64,000 bases of DNA. It comes from Haliclona indistincta (Eukaryota > Porifera > Demospongiae > Haplosclerida > Chalinidae). The notes beneath the pieces were generated by a model. The model was not told where the DNA came from and ran no database searches. It saw only the letters and a list, made by a program, of their open reading frames with translations. Location of the stretch: assembly GCA_964017065.1 (NCBI GenBank), contig OZ024788.1, forward strand, positions 10,146,047 to 10,210,046, written 5' to 3'. A program made the position numbers and the translations under genes. Positions 14,103-31,553 of the stretch are shown here, piece by piece (the first letter of the stretch is position 1; each line of letters opens with the position of its first letter).

Positions 14103-14245
14103 ATGAAGGCTACACAGCTGCTGATTATGTTAGGTGCAGTTACCATTGGCTGCTGCTATTGTCTATACCACGAGCTCGAGACCAGGAACCAGTGCCAAAG
14201 AGTAGAGTTAAATTATCATATTGGACTAAACTCTTGACTAGCTAA
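14103..14245 (+). pseudogene. Six-cysteine-module gene, copy D (leader-only fragment)
   Basis: Only exon 1 remains. The signal-peptide coding sequence (from ATGAAGGCTACACAGCTGCT) is recognisable, but a 2-bp insertion after TGTCTA shifts the linker out of frame. The acceptor-like TTTTTGCAG at about 14253-14261 is followed by unrelated sequence with no module. The spacer up to 14579 holds nothing else recognisable. Confidence 0.65.
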
Positions 14246-14579
14246 AAATTAATTTTTGCAGACTCTACACACTGAGACGCAAACCTGCTGAATTTGTGAC
14301 AGTCGATTTTTCATTGAAAACCCTAGTTATGTTCATGGCAGGTAGCTGCACAAATCATTGAATTTGAACAGCTAGTTAGCTTGATTGCAGGAATAGGCAA
14401 GGTGTTTGTTCATGCATAAAGGTGTATACCAAGTTGTTTTCCAGTATTGGCTGTGCATGATATGATAAAGGTGTCTTATTCATTGTAGATTGGGAATTGA
14501 TCACTCCACCCCATAATAATTCGATATACACTCAAGGGGGTGTTTTATTTAACGAGTAGCTGGCATACCTCAGTACCCA

Positions 14580-15611
14580 ATGGATAAATGCTTTGCTTGT
14601 AAATCAGATCCCAGCGAATGCAGCAATCCGAATGTCTCGTTTTGGTCATGCCATCCCCGCAGGCCCCAGTGCATTTTCTATAACGAAGACGATAGTATTC
14701 GCACTACCCTCTGTTGCAAGTGCCAAAACAAACTGTTTGCCGCTGATGATATTCCAGAGAAAATCAAGGAAGTGAACGTCCGGTGTTCGCTGAACGATAA
14801 ATGTGAGTGGCATGGCAAACTGCGAGAACTAGACGTGCATCGCCTAAGCGCACGTTGCAAGCTCACTAAGAATGCCGCTACTAGACCAGTGCAACATCAT
14901 AAACTCAGTTCTACATCAGCGATAGCCGGCGGCGCCGGCATACTCATAGGTAAGTGAATGTGATTTGACCTTTATGGGGTCCTGTTGTTTACAACTTGAC
15001 ATGCACTCAGTCCCAGCCCGAGGCGGCGCTCCGCGGAGTGAATTACGTGTACATGTACATGTATGTAGTTGTGCATTATTACTGTTATCATAGACAATAT
15101 GGAGCTCTCGAGCATGAGGGGCGGGTACAGGATATAAAAAGTAGTCTAAAAATTTAGCACTGAGTACTCAAACTACCAAACTCGTGTGTTATTAGGCACA
15201 TGCACTTATAATTCTACAGCAAAAAAATAAATCAAATTATATGCACTTATATATGCGAAATGCGCCTGATAGAGAGTAGTTGCCTTTATAAGTGAGCAGC
15301 TTCTAATAAAGCGCCAGTATGGTATTAGTGTCCATGTAATAGTAATTGTCTTGTCTTAGCATACAGGTATGTGTTCAATAGAACTCTAGATTGAATTTTG
15401 TGCAGGTATAATTGTGCTGGTGATTCTAACCATGTGTATATGGCAACTATGGACTGATCATCAGTTGCAATCAGAGCTGACAAAGTGCGAGAAGGAAAAC
15501 AATCGGTTGCTGAAAAAGTGCAAGAAAAACTGTGAAGAAACATGCACTGACTATGGTTTGATAGTTGGTACAGTATGTGGTATAATTTGTCATCTTTGCA
15601 TTAAATTTTGA
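14580..15611 (+). CDS. Membrane-anchored TRAF-finger coiled-coil protein 1
   Basis: Two exons, 14580-14949 and 15406-15611, give 191 residues with a GTAAGT donor. The N-terminus is Cys-rich (CFACKSDPSEC, then a CCKC group) and looks like a degenerate RING. A TRAF-type finger follows at about residues 73-98 (C-x5-C-x11-H-x5-C). Then come a hydrophobic helix spanning the exon junction (about 115-138), a short Lys/Cys-rich coiled coil (about 142-170), and a second hydrophobic segment at the C-terminus. The whole layout is shared with the next two genes. TRAF/RING proteins act in ubiquitin signalling downstream of receptors; tethering by a membrane helix is unusual. Function is not known. Confidence 0.72.
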
Positions 15612-16378
15612 TTTGCGACTGTATAATGCACATCTTTGGAAATTTCACACAATACTCATTTCTAGTTTGCGATTTGTATAATACTTATCCGGTACAGACT
15701 CAAAGTAGACTGGTCTGATTGCAGATCCTTTGCTGTACAGTACATGCAGCACTCAGATGATGAAATTATTTAAAATATTAGCTGCAGGTTTCTTGTACTC
15801 ATACATTAATAAAACCTGAACTGAGGTTTTGAACCAAGTGCTTGGACTGTACTGGATTGAGGTTTTTACCTCCTTGCTGGGTTCTGTGTGCGGCTACACC
15901 AATGCATGTACGTGCATGATTGTGCTCTTGTTCTGGCTGACAGTTCCACAAATGAACTGTCTAGGAGCGCATAATGAGGAGCAACGTACTCTATTACGTC
16001 ATTCTCTCATTATGCGCTCCTGAACAGTCTCACACAGAAAGTGAACACTGAGTGGATTAGGTTCCAGACCTATAGCTAGAAGAATTCATTATAGAAAATA
16101 CTACATGTACATTTGGCAAGTGCATAGCTGAACCTGGAGAATTATACGAAAGCTCTGAATTTTAGAATGTTGTACTCAGTGGAGTGGTCAGTTAACTTCT
16201 TTTGCAGACCATCGACAAGTGAGCAAATGAATTTATGTCTGCATGGGACTAGCTATCTCTGTATTGTGCGGTGAGTCTGAACAACGTTGTTATTCGGCAT
16301 TCCATAGCTCATTGTAGTTCGTTTTGACAACGCACATCGTGGTCTGGTTGAGGACAGTCCCTAATAGCTGCCTTAAAC
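15612..16378. other. Spacer between RING/TRAF paralogues 1 and 2
   Basis: AT-rich and non-coding. It contains the 59-bp palindromic mini-element at 15963-16021 and otherwise nothing I can assign. The ~120 bp before 16379 presumably carry the promoter of paralogue 2. Confidence 0.5.
15963..16021. mobile_element. Mini-foldback element (AGGAGCGCATAATGAGG ends)
   Basis: Two inverted copies of AGGAGCGCATAATGAG meet almost back-to-back. They are flanked by GAACTGTCT (15954-15962) and GAACAGTCT (16022-16030), a 9-bp direct repeat with one mismatch, as expected of Mutator-like elements. The same termini bound the element at 33530-34106. Confidence 0.6.
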
Positions 16379-17117
16379 ATGGCGCATGACAAGCAACTAA
16401 GTGGATACGACTTTGATTTCGTGGAAGATCCTCCCGATTACTTGTGCTGCATGATTATTTGTAACCTTCCTTTTCGTAATCCCCAACTAGTCAACTGTTG
16501 TGGCGCTAGGTACTGCGAGCCATGTATCGAGCGATGGATATCAGAAAAAGGACCACAATGTCCTAACTGTAGAGCTGAATGTCGACACATGGAGGATAAA
16601 TCTGTCGAAAGAGAAGTGCTGAGTTTAAAGGTGCGTTGCTCACACGGCGCCGATTGCTCTTGGGAGGGCGAGCTGCGTCACTTGGACAAGCACCTTCACA
16701 CAGTCCACGCTGCTCCAGCAGTAGTACATGCACATGTAGGGAAGAGCAAGCAAGAGGGCCGCGTAAATTCAGTAAAGGAAGTTAAAGTGAAATTCTGGTT
16801 TTGGACATGGGCAGTTGCTTTAGGTAAGTCAGTGAAAATGATTGATCAGAATTATAATGATGTTTCACTGTACACATGCAGTTGTCTTGTTAGTTCTTGC
16901 AATCTTGTTTCTGAGTTGGTTGAATATGAGTGAAGAAGGGAAAGAGCTTGAGAAGTCTGTAGTTGATCTCAAGAAGGAGCGAGACACACTTGCAAAAGAA
17001 CGAGACGCCCTAGTGGAGGAGTGGAACACCCTAAACAACTCACTCCAGATTATAATCGGGACTGGCATAGTCATCTCTGTTGCCCTCTTCAGCTACTGCA
17101 CTTGCTTCAAGAAGTGA
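16379..17117 (+). CDS. RING + TRAF-finger, membrane-anchored coiled-coil protein 2
   Basis: Exons 16379-16823 and 16882-17117 (GTAAGT donor) give 226 residues. An N-terminal RING at about residues 22-62 reads YLCCMIICNLPF, VNCCGARYCEPCIERW and CPNCR. The usual Zn-ligand His of the CGH-x-x-C motif is Ala here, so metal binding or E3 activity may be altered. A TRAF-type finger follows (about 82-110: C-x5-C, then H and H/C partners). The Trp/Val/Leu-rich helix (about 139-163) spans the exon junction, then a Glu/Lys coiled coil (about 166-200) and a C-terminal hydrophobic helix (IIIGTGIVISVALF) end the protein. It is the best-preserved member of the three-gene cluster and explains the degenerate N-termini of the other two. 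Confidence 0.78.
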
Positions 17118-17679
17118 AGCCCAACCATAGATATCTATGACGTGACATACAACTGTACATTAATCCTGATCATGACGTGATGAAAACTATTATTTTTGGT
17201 TATGAACACACCTGTATAGTAAAGGAATTACAGTGTACTGTAGCTCAAAAATAATTTCATTACTCGTGTATACACTTTGTGATAGAAGCATGAAATTTGG
17301 TATGTAGTTTTGAGTCATTCTTGACTGAGAAAATTTTAGATATGTCAGTGAGTAGCGCCATCTTTATTTGACCTCTACTCTATGCATAATCCGTTACATT
17401 CAAAATACATGTAATCAAGCGCTTATGGACTCAGGTTCATATGTGTATCACATATATCACTTAGTTACTTACCGTTGTCTTCAGGCTAAATTTCCAGCTT
17501 GTGAACCGAGTCTTTGCATACATATGTAGTCTGACTAAACTGATGCGTCTTGTTCCCAAACCAGTAGAACCATTCCTACGAACCTCATCTCTTAAAAATT
17601 ATTGTATTTTATAGAGTAGGGAAATTGCACACCTAGTCTAGATCTTCAAGCCAGCTTGTTGCACTGTCACGACAAATAT

Positions 17680-18775
17680 GGACCCCCCTAAAAAGTTCCC
17701 CCCGGTCCATAATTTTCGGACCCCCGGCCCTGATATTTCGAAATATTTGAACCGGGGGGCCCGAAAATTGCTGAAATATTTGGACCCCAGTGAATATATT
17801 TTGCCCCCCCTAGGTCCGTAATTTTTGGACCCCCCTTTTTTATTTATGAACCAACAATAGTTGCAATACCTTTCATCACATTATAATCATGAAGAATAGC
17901 AACTACAATACCTATAATCAGTTACTATCTACACTGTACATCCTCCACTACAACACATATCTTCATAATGATACCATCGTTGACATCGACTGCACTCGAC
18001 CATGCTAGCAAAGCTCGCAGGCATGCGGCAGTCGCAGAATAGCTCTATCTCTTTCACAGCCTTAACTCTAGATTTGTTCTCTTGTCCTTCACTTCTAGTT
18101 ATCGAAAACATGGACCACTCATTATTTGACAAGCATGTGTGAAGATGCTCCCTCATTTTTCTTTGATGGAACAAGAAAGCACTCGGATGTTTACCTGCAG
18201 CAAGTGTTGCTGCAAAAGATATAGCAAACAAGAAACAATCCGAAGACCCTCTTTGTTGTTGACACTACAGTAATAAAATTCTGCATGATGATTGATCACA
18301 ATAATTATGACGTACCTGATGGTGATAGCATTTTTCTCAGTGCATATTATTGCTGCTACATGTGTATCTGCCTCTCTAATGCTCTAGTCACATGTGGGGG
18401 CATACTGTCGAACACATCTACTTCACCATTTGTACAACCAATGGTAGATACTGTGACCCAGTGTGACTAGACAGTATCATCGTATCAACGTCATCGATCG
18501 CGATCGACTCTTCGCCGCGATCGACTCTTCTTCTCCCATGCTGTCCGTCGTTCTGAGCTCTTTCTCTGGTGAGGGTCATTTTATAGTATCTATTGGCCTT
18601 GATCAGTATCGGCAGCTGCAAACTAAGCGCCATAAGGGCACAAAGAAGACGCGTTGAAGTGAAACTACGAGGGGAACGTGTATTTCAATGGGGTCCTTAA
18701 ATTACACCTGAATGTGCGAAATATTTGGACCCCCGGAACGAATATTTCGGGGGTCCTTAAATAACGTGACAACAC
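17680..18775. mobile_element. Probable transposon remnant with GGGTCC-type ends
   Basis: Clusters of GGACCCCC/GGGGTCC and GAAATATTTGGACC motifs occur in both orientations at 17680-17830 and again at 18685-18770, bracketing about 0.85 kb. That interval contains a short antisense ORF with a PHD-like Cys pattern (17929-18231) and GATCGCGATCGACTC repeats near 18500. The arrangement suggests a decayed DNA transposon; clear target duplications were not identified. The flank from 17118 to 17680 shows no gene. Confidence 0.5.
17929..18231 (-). pseudogene. PHD-like zinc-finger ORF inside transposon remnant
   Basis: About 100 residues, of which the C-terminal half has a treble-clef-like pattern (FCDCRMPASFASMVECSRC, then WYHYEDMC). 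This resembles the PHD-type fingers found at the ends of some transposon proteins. No catalytic region is visible, and the surrounding GGGTCC repeats indicate a transposon fragment, so a host function is unlikely. Confidence 0.45.
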
Positions 18776-18882
18776 CATAGCACGTTGTTGTATGAATAAT
18801 GCTGACGTCATCAAACCTATAAGAGGGAGTGGTCCTGGGCGAGCTTGCTTGCGCTTGCTGCATTGTACCCTTGCAGCCGCAT

Positions 18883-20533
18883 ATGGCTGACAGATGCTTT
18901 GGCTGTAAATCGGATCCTCATCAAACGATGAGTGTGGCTGGTTCGGACGACTGCGAGACCTGGACAAGCACCGTTGCAATGATCACAGCCAGCAAGCTTG
19001 CTCGAAATCAGTGGCGCAACCAACCAGCAGTGCGCCACATCACTCTTCCAGCTGGACCGCCTTCGGGATCATCAGTTTCAAATTCAGCCAGGCGCAGAAA
19101 TGTGATCGTTCTTGGTAAGAACTGTCGTTTTGTGTCACGGTTATTGATGTAAGATCGTTGGCACCCATATAATGATAGATCTAGCTTAGATCATTGTTCT
19201 AGGCTATCCAGCTGATGTGATGCAAAGTAATATAATAAAATTTGGGAAGACTTGGTAAGAACAGCACTTGCACCGCCTGTATAAAATGAATTCACTAAAA
19301 AGCATCTTCTGGTTTACTCTTAGCTTTCACCAAAATTAATTAGGTACTAGGTGCCAAACTTAATTTTGACCTCCCAGATTGCCTGCCATTAAGTATTTAC
19401 CAATTTGTTTTCCACAACAGTTCATGTAAAGCTACGTCACAATTCTATACACACTTGCTAATATGAAATGGTGATAGTTTGTATTGTGTGTACCGTGAAC
19501 AATCACAGGTACTTGGTAGATATGAAGTGTTTGAACAAAACTGCAATTCCAAGTGTCTCAAAATTTGTACAGAATCAAAGGGTGTAGAATCAAAGGGTGT
19601 AGAATCAAAGGGTGTAGGGTGTGTTAAGCCTAGATGTAGTTAATACCCTGATCACGCTGTGCGTTGGAACTGGACCAAACCAAACCAAACTGTTCCACAA
19701 TTTTTATGATCAAAACTCCTTTACAACCTAACTATGCAGGAAGTGACCCACCTAAGGTTGTGGTACCACACGATGGTGCAGTTCAGTTGTGTTCATACTG
19801 TCAGAGATTTGCAACTGGGCTGGTTCGTGTATTGTGAACGCAGTATAAACCTTGTGTCTTCCATTCCACAGGTAGTGTACTGATCTCTATTTTTATTGGT
19901 ATGCTACTAGCGACGATAGATAATCACGAAACATCACAAGAAGTGGAGGAAATCAAGAAATCCAAACAGACCCAAATTGATATACTAGTTACAATCAACA
20001 ACAGATTGAACAAAGGTATTAAGATGTGTGAATCGGGAAAGCACAATCTCTTGACCAAATTAGAGGGATTATCAGCATTGTATAAAACGCAAGAAGACAC
20101 GTGTAAATCGGAAAATCATAATCTCTTAAGCAAGTTAGAGGAATTGTCAGAACTGAGTAAACTGCAAGAAGAATCGTGTGAATTAGGAAAGACTAATATC
20201 TCGAAAAACTTCAAGAAATTGTCTGAAACGTGCAAAAAGCAAGAAGACTCATGTGAACTGGAAAAGCGCACTCTCATGAACACGTTGTCAAAGGAATGTG
20301 CTAAAGAAGATGAAAAGCAGCAGTTTTGGGAATCAGAAAATGACGCTCTGAACAGAGAAATCAAAAAATTGTCAGAACAGTGTGCCTCGACATACGTTGA
20401 ACTGAGGAAGGAGATAGAGCGCCAGGAGTCACACAAGCACTGGCTATGTGGTTTTACAGTCACTCAAGCAGCTTTTTCGTTAATTCTGTGGATGATGTTT
20501 AGGAATAATTACAGAGTCAGAGTTACGTGTTAG
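18883..20533 (+). CDS. Membrane-anchored coiled-coil protein 3 (RING/TRAF paralogue with rearranged N-terminus)
   Basis: Exons 18883-19114 and 19872-20533 give 297 residues. The start (MADRCFGCKSDP) matches paralogue 1. An internal deletion then joins it out of frame to the TRAF-finger region: the +1 frame still encodes a finger-like LRDLDKHRCNDH, whereas the open frame reads a novel 60-residue stretch. The exon junction and membrane helix (SVLISIFIGMLLATI) are conserved. The coiled coil is much longer than in the paralogues and contains four copies of a ~25-28-residue repeat beginning CES/CKS/CEL/CELEK. The C-terminus has a hydrophobic segment (FTVTQAAFSLILWMMF). The gene has probably lost zinc-finger function but kept a membrane/coiled-coil module. 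An alternative in-frame ATG at 18829 exists. Confidence 0.6.
19573..19618. repeat. 15-bp tandem repeat, three copies
   Basis: GAATCAAAGGGTGTA is repeated three times in direct succession within the intron of paralogue 3. Confidence 0.85.
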
Positions 20534-20656
20534 AGCTCTTCATGCAGCTAGCTAGGCTTCTACACAGATACCAGCGATACAATCATCATGCATATTGTCA
20601 GAAATTGCTATCATTCATCACAAATGTTTATCACAGAATATTATTATTATTCAAGG

Positions 20657-21996
20657 TCATTTTGATGCTGCGGTGTATCTTCGTCCGATGTCCTCCCAGT
20701 TTGCGATATTCCAAATAGCCTTTACGTAGTCGGGTCTGACATTCTTGTACTGCAGATAGTAGGCGTGTTCCCAGACATCGATACCAAATAGTGGAACCAG
20801 TCCTATGAATTAAAAACCCAAAGGTCAAAATTGTGTATATGCTGTATCAAATTTTGATCATAAGGGACAAAATTTTTGTCTCAAAATCTAGTAATTTATA
20901 GTATTCTTACCGGCTGTGGCTTGAAGTGGATCCTGGTTGCTGCACGTAGCGATCTCCAATCGTTTGAACTGTGGATTATAACCCTACACAAGACAAAAAC
21001 ACTTGTAGTAAAAAGATATGCAAAATGAAACAAAGTGTGACAAATCCTACAAAAAGCAAAGTTTGAGTAGAAGATTGATAATATCAAAAAGACGCATAGT
21101 ATTTATACTGCACTTACAGGACAAACCAAGCCATGTTTTATGATGAAAGTACAGAACTAAGCTGAATCAATGGTTGGACTCAGGTTGGACTACTCATTAT
21201 AGCACAGTTTCAGAGATTTACAATAGCAAATAATGTACACACACAATGTGATAGTGTTGTATCAGTGACAATAAAATGTGGTGGTGTAATGTGTGTGGTA
21301 ATAGTGACAGAAACAAGCGTAATGTTATTGTCATCGTACCAGCCAGCCCCATCCTGATCCCTGTATAGCCACGGTCTTGTTAGTCATGAGTGTTCTGAAG
21401 GCATCCACTGATCCAAAGTCTCTCTTGATTGCATCAAGTAGCTCACCTGAATATAAAGAATATACAATAATTATTGTATGGATACCTCTTTTGAGATAAA
21501 TTATAAAAATTAATCCTAAAAGTAGTTGTAAAATGCTAAAAATGCTATTTTTTTTACAATTCACAGGTCGTGTAAATAACAGTTCTTAGAGCATGTATTA
21601 CCAGTAGGTTCTCCTCCACCATTGGGACTAAGGTTCTCCCAGAATATGGAGTGGTTGATGTGTCCGCCGCCGTTGAACTTCATAGCACTCTGCACTGCAA
21701 TAACACCACTAGTGTCTCCTGCAGGAACACAGTATACGGGTGTGTACGGTAAGTGAACGGAGCACTGCACCTTTATCCAGGCATTCTTTCAGTTGCTTCT
21801 CTGCATTGTTCAGATTGGTCACGTACGTTTTATGATGCTTGCCATGATGTAGCTCCATAATCTCCTGTGATATAACTGGCTCCAGCGCGTTACTCGCGTA
21901 CGGCAGCGCCGGAAGAGTGTGCTCGAAACGTTGCATAGCTGCAACGCCACGCACAGCAGAACCGTTCAAACGAGAGAGTAGTTTAGTAGCTAGCAT
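20657..21996 (-). CDS. SOD2: Mitochondrial Mn superoxide dismutase
   Basis: Five exons (21996-21771, 21718-21602, 21446-21340, 20983-20911, 20802-20657) give 222 residues, the same length as human SOD2. A basic N-terminal presequence ([17 protein letters not shown]) targets the mitochondrial matrix. The enzyme dismutates superoxide to hydrogen peroxide and oxygen. All metal ligands are present: His50 ([11 protein letters not shown]), His98 ([11 protein letters not shown]), Asp183 and His187 (IDVWEHAYY). The gate residue Tyr58 and the core GSGWGWL and GEPTGELL segments are also present. It is convergent with paralogue 3, with about 120 bp between stop codons. Confidence 0.96.
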
Positions 21997-22485
21997 CTCT
22001 GCAAGAGTACCCTTGATCTCAGACTAGCGTAGAGTAGAGTAGAGCAAAGTTAACGGCCTCGCTTCAGCTTTTGGCACAACTGCAAACCCTCAAAATTTGC
22101 AACATACAACAAATTTTTTAATCTTATCACGCATGCGCCATATTAACTAACTAGCTATAGCAAGAAGCTGCCAAACGCACCCAGAGCTGTGCTGCGCTTT
22201 TTTGTAGTGAGACTATATCAAATATCAATGATGTGTGTGACAAAGGACATATTAATTTTTATAAAAAATGTAATCATCAAAATTTTTTGATAAAATCATA
22301 CTTAATTTGTTCTGTATACTACAATTCCTCTACAATGGTGACTCAAAAAGAAGTGTGTGCGTGTGTATGTGTGTGTGTGTACAGTTACTATAATACACTA
22401 AGCACTGACCAGACAGCCAGTGGACGAACAGACAAGTTCTAAACTTGTCCTGTTAAAAAATAGTCAGTTTAGTGAAACCGCCAAG
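21997..22485. other. SOD2 upstream region / R3HDM1-like 3' flank
   Basis: Between the SOD2 start and the stop of the R3HDM1-like gene. It holds the SOD2 promoter (no TATA box seen; AGAGTAGAGTAGAGCAAAG repeats at about 22028) and a short GT repeat near 22360-22380. No ORF of note. Confidence 0.5.
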
Positions 22486-29618
<7,133 letters not shown>

Positions 29619-31553
29619 CGAAGGGAAAGAAGTATCGATTTTGGAGTTGATCAGCAAAATTAGCAAATTTGACAAAGATAAGTTCTATTCACAGATGAAT
29701 TGGATGGTTTTCAAACTCTTTGCGGGGTCGAGTTGGTGACTGAATTTGATGAAGGGTCTGGTGAATATTGACAGGTAGCTGACCAATGAATGCACTGACA
29801 ACTCGCTTTGTGAAGATCTGAGACAGTCAGCGTTGATGAAGGGCCGTTGAATTTCTGACGTGACTGCTGGGTCGGGTGAATATTGAAAATGGAACCACTC
29901 TGTGTTTGCAACGATATACAAAATGCCTGACAGGACGATTGATTGTGAAGTGAGAGAATGAATGTGCGTGCAATTGGACAATCTGTAAAAAGAAAGATAG
30001 AAGTTAAAAAAAAATTAATAGACTATGATGCAATGCTCAAGTACAAAACTAGAGTATCAACTTATTCAAGTTGCATGTATCAGTAACTACAGTAGAGCAA
30101 GTAGAACTCTCTTAGCCGTGTTGATTTTTACGAAAAGCTCAAATCTTCGCTCTCAAGCACTAATGCATCCACTTTTAGGGCGACACTTTACACTTTCGCT
30201 ATACCACCTGTTGTACATAATCAAAGGTGAAGCTTTGAGCGCTTTACAGCTCTTTTCACTCATTGGGTCGTGGAATCAACGCCTGCACATCTGCAAGCAG
30301 GTGTGTGTACCAAGACAGAACGACCAAGAAAGGCAACCTTCAAGCATTACAGTTTAACTACCCTTGGAATCAGCCAGCAGTTAGAGGTATATTTATGTGT
30401 AACCATAGTTACCAGGTGTGTTGCACAGGTTGATGTTACTCTCTTGTGTAAAGACATGAGGTGCGTGTGAGTGTGCATGTTTGCAAGTGATAGTGTTTAG
30501 AGCAGCTTACCTGAGATAATGGCTGTGATTGGTGAGTCAGTGATCAGTGTGCAACTGTATACTGTGACAAGAGACGGGGAAGAGACAGTCAAGATGGAGC
30601 ACTCATATGCAAAATGACAAAACAGAAAGACTAGCTGCCCTGAAGGTCACAAATATCAGTTGTGGCTAGCTAGTTCCAACAGTGAGAGTCACTGATCGAG
30701 GAGTTGGAGCCGGGATGCTAAAGGCTTCTATAAGTCTTCTTGGTAAGAGCTGAACTTTATTATGCCTTCTACTTTCTACTGAAGACATTCTTTACAACCC
30801 CAGCTAGCTAGGAACATGATTACGAGTAAACACTATGTAATTCAATATTATCACTAGAAAGGTTTCGTTCAAGTATGCTTGACAACAAAAGAAACCTTCA
30901 CTACGGGCATGTTTGATTCTTAATCTTCCCACACCCACAGATAGAAAGCACATGTACCAATACATGTGTATATACACAACCACCATCAATAGAGAAAAGC
31001 TATTTTTACTTACCAGGTGGTGTTCCTGTCAAAAAGAGTACATGGGAGTGAAATGCAAGAAGACACCGGCTGACACAATGGGCACATCTTCTGAAACAAT
31101 GACAGTAGACCTTCCTAGGGTGCCTCTAGCACACGCAAGCCACTGGGAAGGCACCCAGCAGCTTTATAATGCGCTTTGTCCCTTAGAAGCCACAGAGAAG
31201 GCTTGATCTTGATAGAGAAGGAGTAAGAGAGAGCGCCAAGCGACAGCAAAGCGTTCTATAGAGAGGGGAAGAAGGCGAGCTGGTTCAACTGTCCACCGTC
31301 ATGTGTCTGGTCGCCGCAGAGGTGAACCCGATGACTTGATTGGTCGGTTGCAAGGAGGCGCAACCAGTAGGCGGATCTTTCTCTGACGCACGTGGTAGGC
31401 GTGGTCAACTGTTCTGGGCGTGATTTTGTCGCTATGGTGACACGTGTGGTATCTGCCTCTGGCGCCAAGCAAACAAACACAGTTTCTCCCCCTCAGGTGT
31501 AGTGTGGGCTGGTACAAACTGACAGAGACGCCGAAAGCAGCTTAGAAAGCGCC
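29619..31553. promoter_or_regulatory. Divergent upstream region of R3HDM1-like (-) and WDR19 (+)
   Basis: No protein-coding exon is convincing here. On the minus strand, splice-like sites suggest 5' UTR exons of the R3HDM1-like gene: an acceptor near 29985 (TTTTTACAG), and donors at about 30506-30513 (CTCAG|GTAAGC) and 31012-31018 (CACCTG|GTAAG). WDR19 starts at 31554, so the shared promoter region probably lies around 31.0-31.55 kb. UTR assignment is inference. Confidence 0.4.

Noticed and set aside
30025..30357. 110-codon plus ORF upstream of the R3HDM1-like gene
   Set aside because: Composition is non-coding-like, there is no domain, and it lies opposite probable 5' UTR exons of the R3HDM1-like gene.
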